Assembly: GCA_006844705.1 (NCBI GenBank)
Contig: SPJS01000247.1
Coordinates: 1 to 43,592 of the forward strand
From: Methylococcaceae bacterium
GTDB lineage: Bacteria > Pseudomonadota > Gammaproteobacteria > Methylococcales > Methylomonadaceae
Direction: 5' to 3'
Length of the DNA: 43,592 nucleotides
Shown here in pieces: positions 26,103 through 34,545 of the stretch (positions are counted from its first letter, which is position 1; each line of letters starts with the position of its first letter). A model generated the notes under the pieces. The model saw only the letters and a program-made list of their open reading frames with translations. It was not told the DNA's origin and made no database searches. The position numbers and the translations under genes were made by a program.

Positions 26103-26189
26103 AAAATATAATGAAAATTCTATGGTATTTGGATGTTTTACACTATATGAGTTAATCTATAATTAGTAAATAGGAAAAAAAATACCAAA

Positions 26190-27194
26190 ATGAGCCGGTT
26201 TTCTCTGGATATCCACGCCACTTACTGCAAAGATCAAAAAGAATATGATCTGTCCCCCTTGCTTCGCTTGTTGCAAGCGCAGGCGACAACCTCCAATTTA
26301 CAGCAGGTAGCGGATCAGGTTGGCTGTTCGTATCGTACCGCGTGGAATTTGCTTAAACAGTTTGAAGCCTTGTTTGGCAGTGAATTGGTGGGCATGCAAA
26401 AAGGGCGAGGGTCGCAATTGACGGATAAGGGAAAGGCCTTGCTGGATGCCTATCAACAACAATCACAATTTCTCGCAGCATCATTAACTGAAGCAAGTAG
26501 GGCGTTCGATAGCCGTTTGCAGCAAATAGTAGATAACCCAGCAGATCATCTGAAAATTGTTGCCAGTGACAGTGTGCGGCTGAATCATTTACGTGAACTG
26601 TCATTGCCTGTCAGCATTCAAATTGAAGGCAGTGAAGCGGCATTACAAACTTATGTTGAGGGGCGTTGTGATCTGGCCGGGTTTCATCTGGCTTCGCAAA
26701 GCGAAAGGCAATGGCGACAATATCATGATTTGTTTTCCAGCAGTGATCAGTTTGTTTTGCTGGAACAACGTCAACAGGGGTTGATGAGTCGCCAGCAATA
26801 TCCGGTTGAAAGCTTGCAGCAAGTGCTGCAACAACAACTGACATTTGTTAATCGCCAGGCTGGTTCTGGCACCCGCCTATTGTTGGATGAGTTGTTACAA
26901 CAGCAGGGGATTGAACCGCAACAGGTAAAAGGATATCGTCATGAAGAACACACTCACCTTGCCGTTGCCGGGCTGATTGCCAGCGAACAGAGTGATGTTG
27001 GTCTGGGGGTAAAATCCGCCGCGGATATTTTTCAACTGCATTTTACGCCATTGATGAATGAACATTATTTTCTGGTGTTTAAACATCTAACGCCATTAGT
27101 GCTGCAAATGTTTGAGCAGCTAATTCCGGATTATGCTGAAAAAATAATGGTGTATGAAGCGTTCATGCATTTTGCGCAAGGTGGGGACAAATGA
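26190..27194 (+). CDS. ModE-like transcription regulator with PBP-like sensor domain
   Basis: Residues about 1-100 form a LysR/ModE-type helix-turn-helix, with YDLSPLLRLLQAQATTSNLQ and VGCSYRTAWNLLKQFEALFG. Residues about 115-334 resemble a periplasmic-binding-like domain of the ModA/molybdate-related type (VNRQAGSGTRLLLDELLQQQG). This TunR/ModE-like architecture senses molybdate, tungstate or a ligand of the pathway. It is divergent from porin-tupA (87 bases between starts) and couples with the ATPase gene by ATGA. It therefore probably controls both arms. No operator could be defined. Confidence 0.85.
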   Translation: MSRFSLDIHATYCKDQKEYDLSPLLRLLQAQATTSNLQQVADQVGCSYRTAWNLLKQFEALFGSELVGMQKGRGSQLTDKGKALLDAYQQQSQFLAASLTEASRAFDSRLQQIVDNPADHLKIVASDSVRLNHLRELSLPVSIQIEGSEAALQTYVEGRCDLAGFHLASQSERQWRQYHDLFSSSDQFVLLEQRQQGLMSRQQYPVESLQQVLQQQLTFVNRQAGSGTRLLLDELLQQQGIEPQQVKGYRHEEHTHLAVAGLIASEQSDVGLGVKSAADIFQLHFTPLMNEHYFLVFKHLTPLVLQMFEQLIPDYAEKIMVYEAFMHFAQGGDK

Positions 27195-28189
27195 GCGTGG
27201 CGTACAGATTAAATAATGTGCGGTTTGGCTATGTAAATAAAACCGCGTTATCCATTGATCAGCTGATAATTCCCTCCCAACAGATATGTGCATTGATCGG
27301 CGCGAATGGCAGTGGAAAAAGCACCTTGCTCAATATTCTCGCCCTGCTGAAATCACCGGTGAAGGGTGAAGTGCAGGTCTTCGGGGCATCGGCAAATGTA
27401 GCGGATAAAAAAATAAAACGGCACATAGCGTATTTACCGCAAAAACCTTATTTGTTCCGCGGTAGCGTGATTGAAAACCTGCGGATGGTGCTTAGGTTCA
27501 ACGGTATTGATAAAGACCAGTATACCGGGAAGATCCAGCAGGCCATTGCAGAATTAAAAATTGAACCGCTGGCAATGCTTCCCGCACAACAACTTTCTGG
27601 CGGCGAAATGCAAAAAGTCGCGCTGGCGCGGGCGATCATGTTGAACCCGCAAATTCTACTCATGGATGAGCCGTTCAGCTATCTCGATCAGGCCAGCCAG
27701 CGAGCACTGGAACAATTTATTCGACAATATGTGGATAAAGGCCACACGGTTATTTTCAGTACCCATGACAGACAGCAAGGCGTCAACCTCGCATCCAAAG
27801 TTATATCGCTGGTTGACGGCAAACCGGTTGCTTCCTCCTTAATCAATGTATTTTCAGGCACGGCCAACAATGGAATGTTTGATACCGGAAACATTCAGCT
27901 TAAATTGCCACAAAACTCAGCATACGTCACCCATGTCAGCATCGAGCCGGAGGATGTCAAGCTAAGAAAACCTTCTCAAACAATCTGCAACGACAACGTG
28001 TTTAGGGGGCGAATCATTGCTGTGGAAGCATTGGATAAGAATTTAAGGTTAACGATTGATATCAAGGAAAAACTGTACGTTCATTTACCACCACAAACGT
28101 GGCAACACATGCCGTTGACTGTGGATAATGAAGTTGAAGTAGTACTGCCGTCTGAGAACTTATTGGTCATAAACCATGCAGTCTGTTGA
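27191..28189 (+). CDS. tupC: ABC transporter ATPase for oxyanion (tungstate) import, TupC-like
   Basis: The ATPase has Walker A GANGSGKST (about residue 37), signature LSGGEMQKVALARA, Walker B ILLMDEP and an H-loop in STHDRQQG. After about residue 235 comes a C-terminal domain with THVSIEPEDVKLRKP, resembling the TOBE-type domain of ModC/TupC ATPases. It overlaps the regulator by 4 bases and so is co-translated. Its partner TupB permease is absent from this window, although TupA is divergently encoded 2.5 kb away. Specificity follows from context only. Confidence 0.85.
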   Translation: MSVAYRLNNVRFGYVNKTALSIDQLIIPSQQICALIGANGSGKSTLLNILALLKSPVKGEVQVFGASANVADKKIKRHIAYLPQKPYLFRGSVIENLRMVLRFNGIDKDQYTGKIQQAIAELKIEPLAMLPAQQLSGGEMQKVALARAIMLNPQILLMDEPFSYLDQASQRALEQFIRQYVDKGHTVIFSTHDRQQGVNLASKVISLVDGKPVASSLINVFSGTANNGMFDTGNIQLKLPQNSAYVTHVSIEPEDVKLRKPSQTICNDNVFRGRIIAVEALDKNLRLTIDIKEKLYVHLPPQTWQHMPLTVDNEVEVVLPSENLLVINHAVC

Positions 28190-28237
28190 TTGCATTGATG
28201 TAAGGGTAACAAGCTCATCTTGATACGTTTAAAGATA

Positions 28238-29110
28238 TTACTCAGCATTGATGGCTTGAATTACTTGATCGAGCTGTTTTGAAATGAGTGTTAATTTGTG
28301 CTTATTTCGCAGGGAACGATATACATTCGCGGCACGAGAAAAAAAATTTCTCGCTTGCTGCAGGTTGTGCTGTTGTAAATGTAATTGAGCCAAGTCTCCC
28401 AGAGTGGCTGCAATGCCGGAGCGTAGGTCGTTTTTTTTATACTTAGCCAATATTTTATGCAACATTATTTCCGCCTGTGTTAATTCACCTTTCTGTATGA
28501 GTATTTGGGCTTGAAACCGAAGTATGCGTGCTTGATGGATAAAGTTATCGGGACTGGTCTGCAAGGCGGTTTGATATCGTTGTAACCATAATTCAGATTC
28601 TTTCTGTATCACAAATGCTAATTTTGTGCGTAATGAAATGGCTGATAATTGGAGTGCGTTCATTTTTTTCTTGGCTGGAAAGTCGGGTGACAGTGGCAAC
28701 AAGTTACGAAGAAGTGTTTCTGCTTGATTATATTTCTGTTGCTGCATGGCCAGGGTTGCAGCTAAAAGTTGGAGTCTGAGTTTTAAGGAGGTTAATTTGG
28801 ACTGCTGAACTACTGATTTTGCTTGTTTAAGATGATATTGGGCGGGTTCAAAATTATGTCTTCTTAGTTCGAGTTGGCTTAGATTGATATGGCAATGGGC
28901 TATTCCCTGTGATGCATCCACACTTTGATAATATCGTAAGGCTTGTTGGAAAAGGCGTTCAGCCTTAACCCACTGTTCATTTTGAAATGCCTGAATGCCT
29001 TGTTGAGAAAGTTGATGCCCCCTGACTAAATGCGTTGGTGAGTTAGTTGGTTGGGTTGCGCAACTTGCCAATATCAGGCTGAGACACAGAACACTAGACT
29101 TGTTAATCAT
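28238..29110 (-). CDS. TPR-repeat lipoprotein of an MCE/Mla-type operon
   Basis: The start at 29110 gives MINKSSVLCLSLILASC, a lipoprotein signal with lipobox LASC. About 270 residues of tetratricopeptide-like helical pairs follow (for example QHNFEPAQYHLKQAKSV and KYNQAETLLRNLLPL). Its ATG lies inside the last codons of the MCE gene, an 8-base overlap. It occupies the place where many MCE operons encode a PqiC/DUF330 lipoprotein. It would sit at the outer membrane and could connect the MCE channel to it (inference). A longer upstream start would spoil the signal. Confidence 0.8.
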   Translation of the reverse strand: MINKSSVLCLSLILASCATQPTNSPTHLVRGHQLSQQGIQAFQNEQWVKAERLFQQALRYYQSVDASQGIAHCHINLSQLELRRHNFEPAQYHLKQAKSVVQQSKLTSLKLRLQLLAATLAMQQQKYNQAETLLRNLLPLSPDFPAKKKMNALQLSAISLRTKLAFVIQKESELWLQRYQTALQTSPDNFIHQARILRFQAQILIQKGELTQAEIMLHKILAKYKKNDLRSGIAATLGDLAQLHLQQHNLQQARNFFSRAANVYRSLRNKHKLTLISKQLDQVIQAINAE

Positions 29111-30116
29111 ATAAAGGCTGCGGCTGCATAAGGGGATATTCGGGGACTTCAATTTTGCCAACAGACAGAGGCCAGGTTTGCTGTACGCTATCAAGCAGCT
29201 GTTCAGCTTTTTTCATGCTGCTACGAGCTTCTGCAGTAATTCCGGGGATATCCTGCAATTCAGCATTAATTAAAACAAGCGCCTGTTGAGTTAACGTAAA
29301 TGTTTGCTTGAGATTGGCAATTAATTCGGGTAAATCTTTGCTAGCCTGTTTTAATTCGCTGGTAAGAGTGCCTCCGTCATATAAAATCGGCTCGAGTTGT
29401 TGTAAGCGTTGCTCTGCCTGCTGGATCATTTGTCCGGCATCAGTTAATAAGTTAGCACCCGATTTCACGACAATTCTTAAATCCTGCTCGACCTGCTGAT
29501 CGAATACAGCAGTGCCCAAAACTCCTTTCCCGGATGCAATTTGAGCAATAATGTCATGCAAATTCGTAAAACTTTGTTCTACTTTTGGCAAAAGTTTCTC
29601 AATTTTGCTGAGCAGATTATTGTTATCAGCAGACTGAACCAGGTTTGCAATGCTCAATAGTAAATCATTTAATGAAGGTGTTTCCTCAACGGGAATGGTT
29701 GCACCTTCAGCTAATGGTGGTACATTCATAGCGACAGATTTTATTTCTATTTGCGCATTCCCTAGACTGGTCAGACGGTTAACAATGGCAGTCGCACCTT
29801 GGCGAATCAAGTCTTGCTTATCTTCATAGACTTCAAGGGTGATCTGTATTTTCTGATTTTGGGTTAACGCGAGATTTGATACGCGACCAACTTCAGCTCC
29901 TAATACTTTAACAATAGATCCATGATTAATGCCTTCGCTACTGGTGACATTCATATAAAAAAGTATGCGCTTGGCGAATAAGCGCTGGTTATTAACACTG
30001 ATGACAACAAAGGACAGAAAAATCAGAAAGGCAATAAATACAAAAAAACCCACTGTCCTTTCATGATGGTTGAACAGGGAGTGATCAGGCGAACGGGTTG
30101 AATGATATTTATTCAT
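29103..30116 (-). CDS. MCE/MlaD-family lipid transport protein
   Basis: This is a 337-residue protein with one N-terminal membrane helix (about 24-42, FFVFIAFLIFLSFVVIS) and then an MCE domain. That domain includes GINHGSIVKVLGAEVGRVSNL and ends near AQIEIKSV. The rest is a long helical region, probably a coiled coil of the needle type. MCE proteins form periplasmic channels that move phospholipids between membranes. The order in the operon is permease, ATPase, MCE protein, lipoprotein. The start is 21 bases after the ATPase stop. Confidence 0.92.
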   Translation of the reverse strand: MNKYHSTRSPDHSLFNHHERTVGFFVFIAFLIFLSFVVISVNNQRLFAKRILFYMNVTSSEGINHGSIVKVLGAEVGRVSNLALTQNQKIQITLEVYEDKQDLIRQGATAIVNRLTSLGNAQIEIKSVAMNVPPLAEGATIPVEETPSLNDLLLSIANLVQSADNNNLLSKIEKLLPKVEQSFTNLHDIIAQIASGKGVLGTAVFDQQVEQDLRIVVKSGANLLTDAGQMIQQAEQRLQQLEPILYDGGTLTSELKQASKDLPELIANLKQTFTLTQQALVLINAELQDIPGITAEARSSMKKAEQLLDSVQQTWPLSVGKIEVPEYPLMQPQPLYD

Positions 30117-30137
30117 TAGATTATTCTAATGTATATT

Positions 30138-30887
30138 TCATAAATTGCCTAAAAATGCTTCGATTTCATCGTCTCGACATTGCTTGAATGAAGTCCAGCC
30201 TGTAAATTTCATGATCTTGTGTTGAGAAATGTAAATAACCTGGCTGGCATTATCTTCTACGAAACGAGGATATTGCAGTCCTCCAATCATACACACGCAG
30301 TAGAAAGCAAGGCTGGTACTTAGCAATACACTCATTTTTTCACGTTGTTCTGCCCCGAGGTCATTAAATGGCAAATCTAGAATCAGCAGGGATGGATCAA
30401 GGATAAGCGCTCTTGCTAACGAGAGTTGGGCGCGTTCATAGTGATTTAGCTGAGCAGGAAAATTATCTAGTGCAAAACGACACTGTAAGCGTTCAAGCAA
30501 TCTTTTGGCTTGTAAACTACCGTCTTTAAAAGATAAGTTGGTGTGATAAAGCAAGGGTAAGAGAATATTCATTTGCACATTGTGTAGCGAAAACGAAGGC
30601 GCAATGCCGGAAAAATATCCAATGTGTTGGCGTAGCTTCCATAGTTCGTCAGTATTGAGACAAGATATATCTTGATCAAAATGAGTAAGGCGTCCCGTTA
30701 CCGGAAGATTAATGCCAGCCAGCATGTGTAAATAAGCTCTTAAGAGCGGACGATGTGGTCCAACCAGGCAGGTCAGGCTGGCATTTAGTAATTGACAGGA
30801 TAAGGCAGGACAAACAATGTTTTCATCGTTAAATTGTGGAACTGCCTGCTGGGCAGTTACCTGAAATTCTATTTGTTCGCCGCTCAT
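30138..30887 (-). CDS. Degenerate MlaF-like ABC ATPase (motifs lost)
   Basis: The 249-residue fold is clearly an ABC ATPase, but every catalytic motif is altered. The P-loop at about 41-51 reads LVGPHRPLLRA with no GKS/T. The signature reads LNHYERAQLSLARAL in place of LSGG. Walker B reads SLLILDLPFNDLG, where a leucine replaces the catalytic glutamate. No histidine lies at the expected H-loop (MIGGLQYPRF). The frame is intact, overlaps the MlaE-like gene by 4 bases and is followed by the MCE gene, so it is expressed and not decayed. It may be a pseudo-ATPase that binds or regulates without hydrolysis. A functional ATPase from elsewhere may energise the complex. Confidence 0.85.
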   Translation of the reverse strand: MSGEQIEFQVTAQQAVPQFNDENIVCPALSCQLLNASLTCLVGPHRPLLRAYLHMLAGINLPVTGRLTHFDQDISCLNTDELWKLRQHIGYFSGIAPSFSLHNVQMNILLPLLYHTNLSFKDGSLQAKRLLERLQCRFALDNFPAQLNHYERAQLSLARALILDPSLLILDLPFNDLGAEQREKMSVLLSTSLAFYCVCMIGGLQYPRFVEDNASQVIYISQHKIMKFTGWTSFKQCRDDEIEAFLGNL

Positions 30888-31666
30888 AACGTGAAAAGAA
30901 TGAAATAACCATCAATTAAAAAGACAAAAACAATACTCCTGACGACGGCATATTGTAATTGTCTGGATATTTGTGTGGGGGAGTTGACGACCGATAAACC
31001 ATGAAAACAGGCAATACTGCCAATGGTCAGACCGAATAGAATATTTTTTAAAATAAAACGGCCGAGAGAACCTATGTCGATTAAATGAAGTAGCTCAGAT
31101 ATAGATGTCTGAAGTGAAAAGTCGTAAAACATGGTGCTGAACAGCATGCCCGTCAACAACATGATGGCTGAAAAATACAAAGCTAATGACAGTTGGCTGA
31201 TGACAGTGCCGAGAATTCGAGGTAGGATCAAAATGTCGTCAATGTTGATACCCTGGTAACGTAACACATCCAGTTCGCCGGCAATTTTACAGTTTCCAAG
31301 ATCCGCCACCATAGCAGTGCAAGAGCGCCCAATCATAATAAATCCGGTAATCAATGGTCCCATTTCGCTAAGAATCAAGCGTGCCAGGATTTCACTATAG
31401 TCTTTAGCGCCTGCCACAGAGACAATGATGAACACCAGTTGGGAGGCGATGACGATACCTACAAACACCGCTAGAAAACCAATGATAGCGATGGCGTTGA
31501 TGCCGGTAAGAACCAGCTGGTCAATAAAAATACTGTAAACTGCTCGGTTATAAATTGTGCGATGCGGATGCCATACGGATAATGCGTGTAAGACAAAAAA
31601 GCTTAAATCCAGCAAATAGATAAATGATTTGACACACAGATGGCCGATCCAGTCGAACAGTTTCAT
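30884..31666 (-). CDS. MlaE/YrbE-family ABC permease
   Basis: This 260-residue integral membrane protein has about five segments. The conserved MlaE regions are VFVGIVIASQL, LIL-SEMGPLITGFIMIGRSC, and IAGELDVLRYQGINIDDILILPR; the EMGPLI and ELDVLR motifs are diagnostic. It is the inner-membrane permease of MCE transport. The ATG at 31666 is chosen because it begins a normal N-terminus. A TTG seven codons earlier is the only in-frame alternative. It heads the reverse MCE operon and overlaps the ATPase start by 4 bases. Confidence 0.92.
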   Translation of the reverse strand: MKLFDWIGHLCVKSFIYLLDLSFFVLHALSVWHPHRTIYNRAVYSIFIDQLVLTGINAIAIIGFLAVFVGIVIASQLVFIIVSVAGAKDYSEILARLILSEMGPLITGFIMIGRSCTAMVADLGNCKIAGELDVLRYQGINIDDILILPRILGTVISQLSLALYFSAIMLLTGMLFSTMFYDFSLQTSISELLHLIDIGSLGRFILKNILFGLTIGSIACFHGLSVVNSPTQISRQLQYAVVRSIVFVFLIDGYFILFTL

Positions 31667-31746
31667 ATTATGAACACCAAGTTTCAATAAATGAATTTGC
31701 CAATCTTAGCATGACACCAGGAGTAATCGTAGGAGAAGGCTGGCAA

Positions 31747-32042
31747 TCGTTGAAAACCGTGGAAACGAAGCGTCAGTGAAGAGAATGTTTTTAGACCGTA
31801 GCGACCAGGGCGCAATGATTTACCATCGTGCGTGAGCGCCAGAGGCAAAACAAAGTAACCAAACGAGTAGCATTAAGTCATTTGAGAGAGCACAATTGAG
31901 CTGCAACAAGTATGAGGTTTTAGCTTAGTGGCGCGTGCGAAGGTCGAACCGAGGCCGCAGGTGGCATAAGCGTTAGTGTAAAGTTGTTGCCACTTGTTTG
32001 GGCACCACAAGCCCAAACAAGCTTTCGAAAATAGAGCTCCCC
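31747..32042. repeat. Long dispersed repeat, copy A (about 300 bp)
   Basis: This aligns over its full length with the reverse complement of 42673-42967 and, in its last 80 bases, with 34067-34143. Shared blocks include GTGCGTGAGCGCCAGAGGC, CAAAACAAAGTA, AAGTCATTTGAG and a terminal hairpin with GGGC and GCCCAAA arms before CAAGCTTTCG and AGCGACTCCCC-like sequence (here degraded). The frames within it are not conserved as protein. It fills most of the 480-base gap between the MCE operon and the oxidase gene. The rest of that gap is featureless. Confidence 0.85.
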
Positions 32043-32167
32043 TATGTAAAACAAAATGTTTTTAGCCCTCAAAAGCAGATTCTTAGTCAAATGTTGTAAG
32101 GTGAGTGGCAGACAAAAAACAAGCAATGTGATTCAAGTTCTTTGACAGAAACTGCAATAATTTAAAA

Positions 32168-33766
32168 TTATATAATCAGATAATCTCGCATCATACCCAG
32201 ATCTTCGTGTTCAAGATTATGACAATGATACATAAACAGTCCCTTAAAATCGTTAAATGGTTTAAGAATAGTCACTTTCTCACCTGGCATGACTAATGCC
32301 GTATCATGCCATCCTTTATCAATAAACCCGGCTGATACTGTTTTATAAGTTGATGTTGCTCTGGAATTTATCTCACGTTTTACTATTTGAAATTGCTCAC
32401 CATGTAAATGCATAGGATGTGGCATTGCCATCATGCCATGCATCCCTTGATTAAAACCGTTATCGAATTGCATTAATTGTAAAGAATTTACTGGAATAAT
32501 TTCATCGGCTTTGATGTCATTCATTTTATAAGAACGACCATTTAATAAAGCTGACATATGGCGCATAGATAAGGTAATCTTTCTGATGTTATCCGAGTTT
32601 GCTGCATCTTTGATTCTTAGTGGAGCTATCGGTGTTAAACGACTGGGTAAGCTGTCATTATCGCTGACTTTTCTGTCTACCCGTATTTTTAAAACTGGAT
32701 AATCTCCACCAAGAGGCACTGCACTACCTGACATCATACCGCCCATCATGCCTCCTCCACGGTTTCCCATTCTGCCACCCCCCATCATGCCGTGGCTAGA
32801 TGAAGTAAATGGAACACTGCGCATGGTTAAATCGGAGCCTAGCGCTCGCCCACTAAAATCTACCCATATTTCTCTTCGTTCTGCGGGGGCAAGCATGATA
32901 TAAGCGTGTTTTTCCGGACGCTCTAGTAATCCACCATCTACACCAATCACGGTAAGTGGAGTACCGTCATCCCAAGCCAGTTTATAAATCCTCGAATTGG
33001 AGCCATTCAATAATCTAAGTCTATATGCACGAGTGGCAACAGGTAACACAAAATCAGGTTGACCATTAACCATAATATGATCACCCAGAAAACCTTGCAT
33101 ACGCTGCATCATATGATCGGTGTAGCGTAATTGATTGTTATTATCGAAACTGCGGTCTTGAATAACTATTGGCACATCGTACTTTCCTTGTGGTAAACCC
33201 AATGACTGTTCCTCATCATCACTGACGATAAACAATCCAGCCAACCCAGAGTAAACATGTTTTGCAGTTAAGCCATGAGTATGCGCATGATACCAGTAGG
33301 TGCCTGCACGATTGAGAATTTCAAATTCATACACATAAGTTTCACCCGCAGCGATGGCATTCATCGGGTTTCCATCCATATCAGAAGGTACATGTAAACC
33401 ATGCCAATGTAGAATAGAATGAGCGGATAAGTGATTACGCAGAAAGATTCTTACTTTTTGCCCTTTATGTAAATGCAGTGTGGGTCCTAAGTAAGTTCCA
33501 CGCAGGTTTTCTACCGTTGTTTGCGGACCTTTTAATACTTTTCCAGTAATTTTCCATATTCTGGTTTTCGCACCCGGCATAATCGAGACTTGAGCCGTTT
33601 GCTGTTTTAATTCAATTTCTACATCCGGGTGAAAATCAGCTGAAGCACGACTCCTTTTGCTTGAATTCATCGCGAATAAAAGATCAGGATGAATACTTGC
33701 AGCTGCAGCTGTTATTCCAGCATATTTCAATAAAGTTCGGCGGTGTAAATTGATGTCATTATTCAT
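32168..33766 (-). CDS. Multicopper oxidase, CueO-like
   Basis: The mature product is periplasmic, probably Tat-exported: MNNDINLHRRTLLKYAG carries a twin arginine near residues 9-10. Copper sites are HWHGLHVP (about 120), YWYHAHTHG, HPMHLHGEQF and the last YHCHNLEHEDLGMM, giving T1, T2 and T3 ligands. A methionine-rich insert (SSHGMMGGGRM and following, GGGMMGGMM) resembles the CueO Met-rich lid. It oxidises Cu(I) and possibly Fe(II). The start is set at 33766; the reading frame stays open for 49 more codons, but most of that extension is encoded by the adjacent MITE and so is not original. A second ATG at 33802 cannot be excluded. Confidence 0.9.
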   Translation of the reverse strand: MNNDINLHRRTLLKYAGITAAAASIHPDLLFAMNSSKRSRASADFHPDVEIELKQQTAQVSIMPGAKTRIWKITGKVLKGPQTTVENLRGTYLGPTLHLHKGQKVRIFLRNHLSAHSILHWHGLHVPSDMDGNPMNAIAAGETYVYEFEILNRAGTYWYHAHTHGLTAKHVYSGLAGLFIVSDDEEQSLGLPQGKYDVPIVIQDRSFDNNNQLRYTDHMMQRMQGFLGDHIMVNGQPDFVLPVATRAYRLRLLNGSNSRIYKLAWDDGTPLTVIGVDGGLLERPEKHAYIMLAPAERREIWVDFSGRALGSDLTMRSVPFTSSSHGMMGGGRMGNRGGGMMGGMMSGSAVPLGGDYPVLKIRVDRKVSDNDSLPSRLTPIAPLRIKDAANSDNIRKITLSMRHMSALLNGRSYKMNDIKADEIIPVNSLQLMQFDNGFNQGMHGMMAMPHPMHLHGEQFQIVKREINSRATSTYKTVSAGFIDKGWHDTALVMPGEKVTILKPFNDFKGLFMYHCHNLEHEDLGMMRDYLII

Positions 33767-33819
33767 TGCATATTTTCTATTAATAGAAACCTGAGTATTC
33801 ATATATAACCACTTATTAG

Positions 33820-33975
33820 GGAACCTCTGATCAAGTCCAATTATTTTTAGCTTGCTAAAACTGTCGCTATTTTCCACGAAGATCGGCGCAATAGAATGAC
33901 TATTACTACTCACTTCGCGAAAAATAGCGACAGTTTTTTCTGTGCTAAATTCTAACCAACTTAATCAGAGGTTCC
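33820..33975. mobile_element. 156-bp MITE (family 1), copy 1, IS5-type
   Basis: It begins GGAACCTCTGATCAAG and ends TAATCAGAGGTTCC, which are inverted repeats. Inside lies a second inverted repeat, AAAACTGTCGCTATTTT with AAAATAGCGACAGTTTT. The target duplication is TTAG at 33816-33819 and 33976-33979. YTAR duplications are typical of IS5-group elements, so a transposase of that group could act on it. It is noncoding except that it adds an artificial N-terminal extension to the oxidase frame. Confidence 0.9.
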
Positions 33976-34066
33976 TTAGATGACTGGTTTGAGGCGGAGC
34001 GTGAAGTTATGGGAAGTTGACCCATATCAAAATTACAAATAAATACGGGGATGAGTTACAGACTAA

Positions 34067-34143
34067 TCGGTCGCATTAAGCTTTTGCCGCTTGCTTGGGC
34101 TGGGATGCCCAAAACAAGCTTTCGCAAAAAATAGCGACTCCCC
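34067..34143. repeat. Dispersed repeat, copy B (3' part only)
   Basis: It matches the last 80 bases of the repeat at 42673-42967 in inverted orientation, and of copy A in direct orientation, including GCTTGCTTGGGCT, TGGGATGCCCAAAACAAGC and TTTCGCAAAAAATAGCGACT. The hairpin GCTTGCTTGGGC to GCCCAAAACAAGC is intact. It lies directly upstream of the NifX-like gene. The 5' part of the repeat is missing. Confidence 0.85.
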
Positions 34144-34182
34144 GAATTGTTTTAGAGAGGTGGCTAAATAAAGGAGCTCACT

Positions 34183-34545
34183 ATGAAAATTGCAGTAGCA
34201 AGTCAAAATAGAAGGGAAATTACAGGTCACACAGGACGCTGCAGGAAATTCTGGATTTATAAAGTAGAAAATGGTGGTGTTGTAAACAAAGAATTATTAG
34301 AGTTAAGCAAAGAACAATCCTTTCACGACAGCTCACCTCATGATCTTTCCCCGTTCGATGACATCAAGATTTTAATAGCCGCTGGCATGGGGAGCGGTTT
34401 ACTGCGTCGACTTGAAATGATAGGGGGTAAAGGACTAATCACATCAGAAACTGATCCTGATAAAGCAATTGAAGATTTTCTAAAAGGAAATTTAGTTACT
34501 CTTCCAGCTGAACCTCATGAACATAGTCATAAACATGCCAATTAA
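34183..34545 (+). CDS. NifX/NafY-like dinitrogenase cofactor-family protein, with histidine-rich tail
   Basis: The 120-residue product starts MKIAVASQNRREITGHTGRC and has the family block ILIAAGMGSGLLRRLEMIG, as in the NifX/NifB C-terminal fold. Residues from about 108 form a histidine-rich tail (HEHSHKH). Members of this fold carry FeMo-cofactor or other metal clusters in the cytoplasm. No nitrogenase genes are nearby, so a role in handling iron, molybdenum or copper is more likely. AAAGGAG lies 7 bases upstream of the ATG. A MITE begins one base after the stop codon; the TTAA target duplication contains that stop. Confidence 0.8.
   Translation: MKIAVASQNRREITGHTGRCRKFWIYKVENGGVVNKELLELSKEQSFHDSSPHDLSPFDDIKILIAAGMGSGLLRRLEMIGGKGLITSETDPDKAIEDFLKGNLVTLPAEPHEHSHKHAN

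Noticed and set aside
26103..26189. GGTATTT and AAATACC inverted repeat between the porin and the ModE-like regulator as an operator
   Set aside because: Seven AT-rich bases about 55 apart can occur by chance, and they do not match a known ModE or TunR site.
31920..32126. 68-codon reverse frame (with a similar motif to the frame at 42688)
   Set aside because: The similarity follows from the shared repeat DNA, and there is no start site or conservation beyond it.
33976..34545. Composite transposon made of two MITEs and the NifX-like gene
   Set aside because: Each element has its own different target duplication (TTAG and TTAA), which indicates independent insertions.
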